DNA of 64,000 nt from Bedellia somnulentella (taxonomy: Eukaryota > Arthropoda > Insecta > Lepidoptera > Bedelliidae). The translations under genes were made by a program, and so were the position numbers. Shown one piece after another: positions 54,426-64,000 of this stretch; the stretch's first letter is position 1; the number at the start of each line of letters is the position of its first letter. The notes beneath the pieces were generated by a model, which was not told where the DNA came from, did not search any database, and saw only the letters and a list, made by a program, of their open reading frames with translations. The DNA is taken from the NCBI GenBank assembly GCA_963576735.1, contig OY755187.1:4960001-5024000 (forward strand), read 5' to 3'.

Positions 54426-54558
54426 ACTAATAATTAAAGAATAAATAAAGGAAAGAAAAATTTCAACACAGGCGGGGAAAAAAAAATTCTTTCCTTTATT
54501 TATTCTTCATTTATTAGTAATAATTCCCACACGAGGTTTTCATGAACAAAAAGATTTA
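54426..54558 (+). mobile_element. tRNA-foldback mini-copy, hairpin only
   Basis: Flanked by the 12-bp AACCTTTAAGTT (54414-54425, 54559-54570). Only the arms (AATAAATAAAGGAAAGAAAA and its complement) and 11 bp of tRNA edge (ACACAGGCGGG) remain. The right end is complete (AAAAGATTTAA). Confidence 0.87.
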
Positions 54559-54570
54559 AACCTTTAAGTT

Positions 54571-56435
54571 TTTTGAATCTGTATCCCCTTAAATATCTAG
54601 TACACCTATAGCAAAAACGCTATTTATTGAAATCGTGTTAACTAACTATCGTACCAATCCATGTGGTCTGCAGGATAATTAGTGTTTCTACCATCCCTTC
54701 GGGGATATACGGCGATAAAATTACAAAAAGAAATGTCGTTAAAACAAAAATTGGCATAAGTAATATGTAGTGGTAAGTGAGTCCATCAATCAGTCCAGTA
54801 GAGAAACACTCGTCAGATTGGAGGACGATCACTCAATCCCCTATTACTAGTTGCTATCAGTCACTGCACTGTGTGTCCATTGTACCACGATTTGAGAAGC
54901 ACGGCAAAAAAGACGGCTTTTGTATAAATTTCTGCGAAGCTTTGAATTTATTTATTTCTTTGTATCTTATAGGTTTTATGTCGATTGAAGAGCTTTGTGT
55001 TAGCTACCTAAAAAAAGTTAAATAGAATTGTAGATATTTCTTACTTTTACAGGTGTCGTATGAATGAAGGACTGAACCCATACAAATATTCGAATACAAC
55101 GTTGCTGCTCAAATACAGCAGTTTCCTAAGTCACTCAGTATCAAACGGTGTACTTTCTTACCTAGTACTCTAAACAATTGCATCCAAAAATCTGAGAAAA
55201 ACTATGATTTAACTGTATTTAATTTTTGAGAAACAACGTGTCCTTTGTGCCATGTTGCTCCAAGTACAAAACATATAAATATACTAAACTGTAGGCCAAA
55301 AAAAAATTCTTACGAGAGTTTACATACGCTTTATGAAAATTTATTATTTCAAATAGTGTCTTCCTTCAAAGGTTTACAGTATATTTATTTATATTTAATA
55401 TCAAAATCATAATAGTATAATTCAGTGATTCAATTCAATTCACACAATCGTGTTAAACTCCAAAAATAAAAGTATTATGTCTTCCCGTAAAATTATCGTC
55501 AGTTAATATCGTGCAGACATCCGATTTTTGAAACGATCATGGAAACAGTGACTTAACAAAGCAAACTCATAGATGAAGATAGATCGCGCTGAAACTAGAC
55601 GCGTGGTCACCCTCTTTCTGTCTCTTATTCGGATTCTTTTATCATATTTTTTTAAATAATGGGCTATTCGGTATTCTATGATTAGAGAATAATGAAAAAG
55701 ATAAGAAAGAAAAATATTCATTGTTTGCACTTAATCTTGTGCACTTTTAACAATTAAGATATTTTAATAGAGCAATGTGTGGTATAGAATCATTTTAACC
55801 CATATTTCCCGTAGATTTCTCACGAAAGGACTAATGCTATTAGGATAAGGTCCTTAAGATCAATCCTTTAGTTTATAATCTTTTTGGCAGAAAATAACAA
55901 ATATTGACTAAGGTATTTATAATTTTGAAGCTCACGTAATCCCTTTTAAGGATTTTCGTCCGTCGGCAGCCGTCCCATTTATATGCTCAGTTTGTTTTCG
56001 ACAACTTGAATTAAATAACATTTTGAATGATTTCTTATTTATGAATACCAATTAAACTATTTATTAAATTTTATCAATATAAAATGCTAAAAATCATTTT
56101 TTAATAAATATAAAAGGAGGGGTAAACGTAAAAGAAAGAATAATAAACCTATTATTAAGCCTTATCTAATTGAACTCTACAACTACATTAAATTCATTCC
56201 ATTCGGTATATTTGCCGATAGACAAACGAAAAGCTCAAATACGTGTATAGTGCCGACACGTGATCGATCGCTTACTGTAAATACTTGTTATCCCTTTTGT
56301 TAAAGTTTTTCCTATACTGGTGAAACTCGTCTCTTCATCAGATTTCTCCAGAGAATTCAACTCCTGGATCAATTCCACGTCAACACATAGATTATACCTA
56401 CTTAAGTTGGTTTAACGTTGTCTTTTAATGTTTTT
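54571..56435. other. Non-coding stretch
   Basis: No gene is supported in 1.9 kb. Several frames of 60-80 codons occur but have no start context, splice signals or family resemblance. 54687-54720 is a SINE-B 3' scrap (ATCCCTTCGGGGATATACGG). Confidence 0.5.
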
Positions 56436-56488
56436 TGACATGAATTCCTCATGTGGGGATTATTACTCATAAATAAAAGATGTTATGT
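56436..56488 (-). mobile_element. tRNA-foldback element, left half of a split copy
   Basis: TTGACATGAATTCCTCATGT and ATTACTCATAAATAAAAGATG match the 27.8-kb subfamily. The right half is at 57711-57786 with B-box sequence GATTCGAACCCCGCC. A TIR element sits between. Confidence 0.75.
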
Positions 56489-57705
56489 TTATATGTCGCA
56501 GCCAACTGGATAAATCAGCCAGCTGACAAAGCAGCTAGCCGCTTAATTAAACGCCGGCTCCTAGTAAAGGGCTACACTTCAGTAAGCCATTTAGTTGAAC
56601 ACAACGTCCAACCACTTGGCTGAACGTTATTTTGCCGTCTGGTTATTTAGGGTAACTATGAGATTTTATACAGCATGAAAATAAAACCAAATAACTTAAA
56701 ATAATAACTTGTATTAAATTAAAAAAATAATGCAGAGTGTGATACAAAATTATGGGTAGGTATTTAAATAGGCATCTAAAAATAAATACGCATCCTACTT
56801 TAAAAAAAACTCGGGTACTTATTATGGCAGCAATACTTTAATTTATTTATTTAATACAATATTAACAATTAAATGGCACAAAGCTTTGGCACACTAGCTC
56901 GCAATCGCAATACATGTAACTTCAGTATTATCATTTAAGCTTTCAGTTTCATTACTCACTTACTTACCTATACTCACGCCCATTATTCCCATTGTGGTAG
57001 GCAGAGACTATCGATATCCACTTAGTACGATCTTGACAAACCTCTCTTGCTTCCCTTACATTCATTATTCTTCTCATACATGCTCTTTTATTCTTCTTAC
57101 TTCGGACCCCTTCTGTATGATTTTCAAACTAAATGGCTCTGATTCAGAATATAGGCCAGGATTTATTTCAACTTGAATGACAACAGATACATGTGTATTA
57201 ATAGGCTAGGCCCTGGGCTAGGCTAAAATACGCATCATGGGATTAAATGCTCTTCAGTCCCAACCACCATAACATCATACTTGTGCGTCCAATAATATTA
57301 CATTGTGTGATTATAATTCATGGTCACCTTAGCATTTTGTATATAATTTATAACCTCCAAAACTTTCCAAATAGTCGCCAAAACTGCTATTATCAGCTAG
57401 GGCTGGTGTATTTATTGAAATTTCCATGATTGAACACTTTTAAACAGTTATTCTATTAATTTTAACAGAAAAATAATGTAAAATGAAACATGAAGAAATA
57501 AATTACTAAATTCAAATCACCCGCCTGACTTAACGTCAGCCCAAACCAACGGGCTGACTATTCAATCAGCCGGGTGATTGGACGTTCAGTGACGACAATT
57601 CATTTTACAAGCGGGCTAGCCTTTTAACTAGGAGCCGGCGTTTTATTAAGCGGCTAGCTATTTAATGAGCTGGCTGATTTAACCAGTTGGCTGCGACATA
57701 TATAT
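56489..57705. mobile_element. 1.2-kb TIR element with ATATGTCGCAG ends
   Basis: Left end ATATGTCGCAGCCAACTGG, right end CCAGTTGGCTGCGACATAT. Inverted arms of about 140 bp (shared CTAGCCGCTTAAT, GCCGGCTCCTAGT, TGAACGTCC) at lower identity than the 41.4-kb palindrome, which has the same GTCGCAG terminus. It encodes no transposase. The interior holds an L3 LINE fragment (56960-57140, minus). Confidence 0.82.
56960..57140 (-). mobile_element. LINE 3'-end fragment (family L3) inside the TIR element
   Basis: CTATACTCACGCCCATTATT ... CATACATGCTCTTTTATTCT on the plus strand is the complement of the L3 tail seen at 33875 and 48047. Confidence 0.65.
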
Positions 57706-57710
57706 GTTAA

Positions 57711-57786
57711 AAGATTGAATCGATTCGAACCCCGCCAGTGTCGAAATTTTTCTTTCCTTTAATAACATCTTTTATTTATGAGTAAC
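57711..57786 (-). mobile_element. tRNA-foldback element, right half of a split copy
   Basis: CGAACCCCGCCAGTGTCG, TTTTTCTTTCCTTTAATAAC and ATCTTTTATTTATGAGTAA. Confidence 0.75.
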
Positions 57787-58947
57787 GTTGTCTTGTGATA
57801 TTTGCTTTTAAACGTCAGTTTTTTATTTTCTTCTATTGGGTTATTTTTTTCAATAATAATAAGGAAACCCACATGACTAAGTTGTACTTTTAAACGGCGA
57901 TTACTTACCTTTCCCTTTGTTTACTTGTTCTGAAGCCCTGGCTACCACTTTCTGGAATTAAACTGGTTAAACTTTTGTAAACGAAAGTATTTGATTTCGT
58001 ATTGATCGTAGTAGTTTTGTGGATGCAAAGTTCGGTTTACTATGATATGACACTATGAATCAATTCGAAAAAAAAATTCATTCTGTCAGAACTACTTGTA
58101 CAAGTTTTGATCCCAAGTTATGACTACTATAATTTGATTTAATATTGAGTTTTTACACCGTGCACACATTTACACATTAAATTGTCAAATCTCAAGTTTT
58201 TACATAAGGTTAAGTTTAGAAAGGATCTCTTTCCTTTGTTTCTCTGTAATCTGGTTAATTAAGGGCCAAAGGACCTTTATTTTCCTTCGCATATTAAAAT
58301 AGTTTAGCTTATGTTAGATAATAGTAACAGAGTATGGAAAATTTTAATTTAATTTCACCCGTGTAATTGCAAGCTATTCAGTTGTGATTATGACGCCTTT
58401 CGAGGTCAAGGGAAGGAATTTTCCTAAATAATAAAGCAGATTAAAACAATTCGAAGTATAAAGTAGCTTTAAGACCTTTTTGGACGATGTGGTTTGGACA
58501 AAAAACAAAATATCTAACTACGAATATGGTTCATGAGATACAGGCTCATAACAGACGAACATACAAACACACAGACAACGAAAACAAACCTTATAGTATG
58601 AAAGCCACGATTAATCCTTTTGAACCGAAACCCTAAAAAAACAAATCGTATATTCTTATTCAAAAAAACAATTAATTTCAGACCCACCCATAAAACAAAA
58701 CGCAATAAAAACCATTTCCATTTCAAGTGTATTTGCTCATATTTCATATCAACAACGTCTTATACTATTTATGATGTCTTAAAACAATACAGTTTCTATG
58801 TAGTGACAAAAAGCCTTTCCCATATTGCCGAGTAAATGTATTCAGGGGGCCTATTCGGACCCTTGCGTATGTCATGCACAGTGTCTCCCCAGGGGCATCG
58901 CTAGTGATGGGTATCGGCCATAATGTTATAAATAGAGTTCTTTTTAT
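57787..58947. other. Non-coding stretch
   Basis: No gene supported. 58525-58640 (AGGCTCATAACAGACGAACA, CACACAGACAACG, AACCCTAAAA) resembles an AGGGTT-type repeat end. The antisense 77-codon frame over it is fortuitous. Confidence 0.45.
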
Positions 58948-59107
58948 ACATACATATATTCACGGCTATAATTTCCTAGAAGGGGCTGGCTACCCCTAAG
59001 GAATTAGAAAACCTCAGCCATTTTTGGAAAGTTAAGTGTGGAAAAGATGGGAAAATAAAGGTTGTTGGTGATGGGCCTCCAGCCGCATCGCCCAAAAATC
59101 CCTTAAT
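58948..59107 (-). repeat. SINE-A 3' part, head-to-head with the next copy
   Basis: CATACATATATTCACGGCTA to GCCCAAAAATCCCTTAATAG; 5' end missing. Confidence 0.75.
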
Positions 59108-59109
59108 AG

Positions 59110-59205
59110 TGGTGCTGTGTAGTGTCGGCTTAGAATAGCACTACCCCATTTCTTCCAGTGGGTGTACGTAAGAGGCGACTAACTGCATTGGGGCTATTAA
59201 GAGAT
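59110..59205 (+). repeat. SINE-A 5' part
   Basis: GTGCTGTGTAGTGTCGGCTT to GGGCTATTAAGAGATTTT. Its end and the previous copy's right end are complementary over CTATTAAG. Confidence 0.75.
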
Positions 59206-59649
59206 TTTTTTTCATACTTGACACAATATTGCAAGATTACTACGGGCACTTATTTAGACACAAACTTTAATTGATTTAAGCGTTTACTACCTCATTAGGT
59301 GACTTTCGCCTTTGAAACAAGAATTCACAATTGATGTATTAGTCAGAGCTTTACAATAAGTCATCCTATTAGAAAGACAAATCAGTTGAGATACTTTGCC
59401 TTTAAGTGGATAACCCATTTGAAGTCTACTAAAAGTGACGAAATTCTAACTTTTTAAATTAATTTTTCAGACTTATTAGAATGCATAACCGTTAGTCTAT
59501 ACCTTGAGCAAGGGCATTTTGTACAGTAAGGATTTATCTGAATTATAATAACAAAAAGTTAGTAATAATTTATAGCGCAAATCTGAATTTACAATAAAAA
59601 ATATATATATACGGTCGAATTGAGAACACTTCTTTTTTCGAAGTCGGTC
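59206..59649. other. Non-coding stretch
   Basis: Nothing recognised. Confidence 0.45.
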
Positions 59650-59905
59650 TGTGTGGTGTCGGCTTAGAATAGCACTACCCATTTCTTCCGGTGGGTGTAC
59701 GAAAGAGGCGACTAATGGTATTGGGGCTTTAAAGGGATTTTTGGGCGATGCGTTGGAGACCCATCACCAACAACCTTTATTTTACCATCTTTTCCCTATT
59801 CAACTTTCCAAAAGTGGCTGATGAATTTTTCATTCCTTAGCTCTGGCTACCCCATCTAGGGATTTTTATTTGTGAGTATATGTATGTATGTATGTATGTA
59901 TGTTA
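59650..59905 (+). repeat. SINE-A full-length copy
   Basis: CTGTGTGGTGTCGGCTTAGA to TTGTGAGTATATG with six TATG units. Confidence 0.87.
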
Positions 59906-61212
59906 AACAAACATTAAAAAATCTCAATTCGGTTGTGAATAAATATTAAACAAAGATTAATGTGAAAACATGCAAAATTGCGTCACCTACCTAATTGTTT
60001 CCTCTGTTAGTCTACTCTATCTATCTACTTATGAGTTTTTTCAATCATGTTGTGTTCACTTACCTATTTAGAGATACTAAAGATATAGGAAAATATGTCT
60101 TATCTGTTAAGAATCAATTAGAGTTCCAATCACCATTTAACGGTTTTGCTTTTAGTCCATTTGCCTCAAAATATATTTTAGCAAAACTAAACGCTTTTTG
60201 AAAATCTCCAAGATACTCGATACCCATCCCTAGCAAGCTAGACTGACAAAAAGTGAATATCTCAGATATGTTCACATTATTGCTGTCCCGTGCCACGTTG
60301 CCAATGCTCGGTACGACGACGTTGCGTTACGACGACAATTTTCAACACTTTTACACACACTTTGCCTAAATTGGGTTTGGTTGCTCGATTGGATTAGCTA
60401 TGAAAATGTTTTATTAAAAGTTAGGAATCAAATATTATTCATTTTCGGAGATGTAGATTTTAAAGAAGTTTTCAAAACATACGTTATATTTGATCAAGAA
60501 TATATTGACGTTTGAAATTAAACAAAACAAGGTGAAAAGAAACTAAAAAAGCGAAATCAAAGCGAAACTTATTTGCAACACAAAAGAAAAGTGCAGTACC
60601 TAAAGCATGCAATAAAACCCGGACTTTGCCGTTTTTTACTTTTTTTATAGCAAAGGCGATACCTTAACGATAAACAATTCGGCGTACAATGCCAACAGAG
60701 CCAGTTGCTAATACATAATGGATACGGCTAGTTTCAATAAAACACTTTTTTCCATACTCTACATATTCAACGGTAGTGTAACATCAGTTTTCTTTTTATG
60801 AACCTTTTTACAACTTATGCTGAGTGGACCCATTTCTCTCGCTTTGATGTTTTAACGTTTGAGATGGATTGTTACTACCTAGAGTTCTCCCATGGTCCAA
60901 GTATGGTAACTAGCTAAATTTGCTTATCGCTCACAGGTTTGAATCCCATGTAGAGACCTCATGATATATCTTTTACGCCCTGCTTTTTCAGCCCTGCTGA
61001 AGTGCTAGTTGTACTTATTATTCTGATCATCACGTGTCATTTTTATCGCCTGGTGTTATAATCTCCTCATCTAAATAACATTGTTTTTCTTGTAATGTCA
61101 AGAAAAAACCATCACCGGCGTAAAAGTCACAAGTATTACCGAAACAAGATGCAGTCAAATTGATAAAATTCCTGATTTTTTTCCAGTTGGATTAATCACC
61201 AAGAACTAAATA
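59906..61212. other. Non-coding stretch
   Basis: No gene supported. 60290-60340 has a small CpG-rich motif repeat (ACGACGACGTTGCG, TACGACGACAA). 60890-61070 holds a very decayed SINE-B-like stretch (GGTTTGAATCCCATG). Confidence 0.45.
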
Positions 61213-61444
61213 ATTGCCGTGTAATGTCGGTTTAGAATAAAACTACCCCATTTCTACCCGTGGGGCTTCTTAAGTGATTTTTGGGCGATGTGGTTGGAGA
61301 CCCGTCACCAAAAACATTTATTTATTATTACCACCTTTTCCCCAATGAACTTCCAAAAGTGGCTGAAGAATTTGTTATTCCAAAGCTCTGGCTACCCCGT
61401 TAAGGGATTTATAGCCATGAGTATATGTATGTATGTATGTATGT
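61213..61444 (+). repeat. SINE-A copy with internal 5' deletion
   Basis: TGCCGTGTAATGTCGGTTTA to AGCCATGAGTATATG. It lacks ~30 bp after CTACCCGTGGGG. Confidence 0.83.
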
Positions 61445-61599
61445 AACTAAATAAGAGGTTTACTTCAATTTTGTGCAAGTCAATGGTTACTGTATCCTTT
61501 TATCTACCAAACCTCAATTAATTCACAATAACCAGATAATTACATAATCCTGCCTCGCTCCGGTAGATAAAGATAAATAAAGGACCAAATACGCTTACA

Positions 61600-61992
61600 A
61601 CCCGCGTAGTCCTATTAAGTATAGATGGCGCTGAACATCTGTCAGGGGGAGGGGATATCTGAAATGCAAACCGCGCGCTAAAGAATCTCATTAACGAGAC
61701 TGTACCGACACTACCTGACGACTGTGGGTAATTCTGTGCATTTCTTGGTAGATTTAATATATTTTGGATATTGTTTCAAGCGAATAAATTATATAGAGAT
61801 AGTCCATGTTTTGTGTTAATAAAGATAAAATATAAGGTAGTAGTAGAAAAAGGACCAGAATTTTCTTATAAACCGCATAGTATAGATGGCGCTGAACATC
61901 TGTCAGGGGGAGGAGATATCTGAAATGCAAACCGCGAGCTAAAGAACCTCATTAACTAGACTGTACTAGTAAAATTATGCATTCTTTGTCAA
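61600..61992 (+). repeat. Local tandem duplication D4
   Basis: Two copies of a ~125-bp core (TATAGATGGCGCTGAACATC, TGTCAGGGGGAGG, CTGAAATGCAAACCGCG, AACCTCATTAAC) at 61620-61745 and 61872-61992, 252 bp apart. Non-coding. Confidence 0.8.
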
Positions 61993-62741
61993 AGAGACCA
62001 AACCTGTAGAACTATTTTGACAAAAATAATAAATTATATTTTTTTTAAGGTGCCGTTAGTGCAGCGAACAGAGTTTTTGAAACATTATAATGCGTATGTT
62101 TATAACAATATGGTTTTGAAAAAAATACATCAAAATCTTGAGGCTTTTCTGCTGTAAAATTGGCGATTCGAAACATGATTAATACATTTTCGCTCGATAG
62201 AAAAAAATCGCCAACATACCTCTAATTACACTCTTTAAAATGGTTTTATGTTTTATTTATTTTACCTACTTACATATAACTTGCATCATAATTTGAGCAT
62301 TTGCATTTCTAATAATTATTGGCGATTAGTTTTCTCTTTTAATAAGTTCAATAAAACAAATATTTTAAAAACATCGATATTCGCAGTCCTACTCGTGCCC
62401 GAGCGCCCCGCCCGCCGCCAGCTCAGTGCTCGGCGAGCTGCTTTAGGGGATGGACCTATGTCGCGCGCGCCTTGACAGATCTTACAATTTACGCGCGTGC
62501 GGCGCCGTTAGTGTGCGAGTGACCTATCTGTATACGATGCGCGTTAATGTAGGCATGAGAGTGACCGTGCGTACGGTTAGCATTAGCAAATATAAAAGAA
62601 TTCATTAAATTCATAGATTGCACTCATTTTTATATTTTATTGTTTAATTTATTAGGAATGGGAAATGAAAAAAACCGTTAAAGTAACTTCTAATTTCAAT
62701 TAATAATATTAAATAGTTACAGGTGTAAACTGAAAATTTTA
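61993..62741. other. Non-coding; CpG-rich island
   Basis: 62390-62550 is strongly GC/CpG-rich (CGCCCCGCCCGCCGCC, GCGCGCGCC, GCGGCGCCG) against an A/T-rich background. It is either the edge of a retroelement or a promoter-like island. No exon is evident. Confidence 0.45.
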
Positions 62742-62984
62742 TACATACATATACTCACGGCTATAAATCCCTTAACGGGATAGCCAGAGCTTTGGAATGA
62801 GAAATTCCTCAGCCACTTATGGAAGTTGATTTGGGAAAAGATGGTAATAATATATGATTTCGGTGACGGTTCTCCAACCACATCGCCCCAAAAATCACTT
62901 AAAAAGCCCCTATACCCTTAGTCGCCTCTTACGATCACGGGTAGAAATGGGGTAGTGTTATTCTAAGCCGACACAACACGACAA
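62742..62984 (-). repeat. SINE-A copy
   Basis: CATACATATACTCACGGCTA to GCCGACACAACACG. Confidence 0.83.
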
Positions 62985-63059
62985 AAGTTATGAAATTATC
63001 ACTGTAATAATTTTGTTCAACTGACAGGGGTAGACAAATCTATCGTATCATTATATTTT

Positions 63060-63430
63060 ATACGACGACGACATGATGAGTGGGTAGAACACCCGCCCGA
63101 AAACAGAAGGGCGTGAGTTCCAATCCTAGGTCGGGCCTACACCAATTTGTCTTTTCTAAAGTCATATGTGTGGTTAATTTATCATGGTTGTTAACGGTGA
63201 GGGAAAACATCGTGAGGAAACCCACATGGCTGAGTTGTACTAAGTCATGTGACAGTGTATTCGTACAAAACGGCGATAGGCCTGCCCCCTATCACGTGAG
63301 TACACTGTCTAAGCAAAACGTGGGTACCTTCTCTGGACACTAGATGGCGCTGCCATGAGAGTTCTGAAGTATTTGGTACCTCTGCCAACCCCTTCGGGGA
63401 TAAACGGCGTGAACGTTTATGTTTATGTTA
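63060..63430 (+). repeat. SINE-B full-length copy
   Basis: tRNA-like head GATGAGTGGGTAGAACACC with GAGTTCCAATCCTAG, complete body, 3' end GGCGTGAACGTTTATG and TTATG repeats. It carries the variant GGACACTAGATGGCGCTGCC that is also in the copy at 12972. Confidence 0.88.
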
Positions 63431-64000
63431 TGTTATATTTTATATTGTAAACAGCCATGGTAGAAACTATTATTGAAATTGATAACCTAGGGTAAGCGAT
63501 ACAGTTTTCGTCACCCTGACTGTTATAACCATTCGTAAATATTTTAGAAAGAAAATGTAAATAATCATAAAGAAATGTCCGAACCCATAACATAGAAAAT
63601 ATTTGCGAGTGGCTAAAACTGTCGAGTTGACAATAACTGTATTGCTTACCCTACTGTATGTTTTTAAAACGCGCGCACGCGGCGTCGCGTCGGGGAGACG
63701 GCCGCTCGATCGGCGCGTAGGCGCTTCCCCGCGCCCGCGGGGGCAGCACCCCCTCAGATGATATTTTTCGCTGAACCAACGGCGCCTTAAGTTTAGGACA
63801 TGACATTGTATTCGCTGCATATCCCTGCAAAGTTGGTAGAAGTACTAATTATTCTCAACATCACAAGTCACATTCCTGTGAGGATGGATGTTAGTAAATC
63901 GGTAAAAGAGATATATAGAGCCAATGTGGATGACAATGTGTAACGTTATTTCTAAGGGCTATAACGCACTAGCGGCCTGCCGCGATGCGGTATGGCGATG
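63431..64000. other. Non-coding; second CpG-rich island and LINE scrap
   Basis: 63668-63760 is very GC-rich (CGCGCGCACGCGGCGTCGCG). The 116-codon minus-strand frame across it shows no family and changes composition mid-way. 63890-63945 (AGTAAATCGGTAAAAGAGAT) matches the L3 LINE start seen at 33893. The window ends in unidentified sequence. Confidence 0.45.

Noticed and set aside
58514..58835. Hydrophobic or Lys/Asn-rich overlapping frames on the two strands
   Set aside because: Antisense pair over a low-complexity transposon remnant; no splice or start support.
63470..63820. 116-codon minus-strand frame across a CpG island
   Set aside because: The long frame is expected in GC-rich DNA; the translation has no recognisable domain and its ends lie in unrelated A/T-rich DNA.

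Overview
The window looks like a moth or butterfly (Lepidoptera) chromosome segment: A/T-rich, intron-bearing and saturated with transposable elements. The lepidopteran reading rests on one gene whose C-terminal domain resembles fibrohexamerin/P25, a silk protein family known from Lepidoptera, on Helitron ends of the moth type, and on repeat families that moths share. Nothing bacterial or viral in layout is present.

One host gene stands out, on the + strand from 14651 to 24140. Six exons can be joined in frame through GT..AG introns to give a 1206-residue secreted protein: signal peptide, Asn/Ser/Gln-rich low-complexity region, Trp/Tyr-rich patch, at least 22 tandem 20-residue Asn/Gly-rich units, then a ~205-residue Cys-containing C-terminal domain that resembles fibrohexamerin (P25). 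I interpret it as a silk or other secreted structural protein in which a P25-type domain carries a long repetitive arm. Its first intron holds a 137-codon open stretch of diverged repeat units, split by a SINE with a perfect 10-bp target duplication: apparently a dead exon.

Layout: 1-1566 is the 3' part of a LINE. 1567-14650 is non-coding DNA with SINEs, a MITE and a tRNA-bearing foldback element. 14651-24195 is the silk-like gene, its introns filled by SINEs, a LINE fragment and a complete small Helitron. 24794-28885 is a deleted BEL/Pao LTR retrotransposon whose 3' LTR is interrupted by a 1.2-kb terminal-inverted-repeat (TIR) element, which itself carries tRNA-like units. 28886-64000 has no gene that I can support. 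It is a mosaic of SINEs, MITEs, an 818-bp giant palindrome, another TIR element with the same terminal motif, a non-autonomous hAT element, several local duplications and LINE fragments.

Two SINE families dominate. SINE-A (my label) is ~250 bp, has a (TATG)n tail, makes 10-12 bp target duplications and occurs about 45 times including fragments. SINE-B (my label) is ~370 bp and tRNA-derived, with A and B boxes. A third family is a foldback element carrying tRNA-like units. It is flanked by 12-13 bp target duplications in five copies here, and is the most unusual mobile unit in the window. All family assignments were made by eye, without database comparison.
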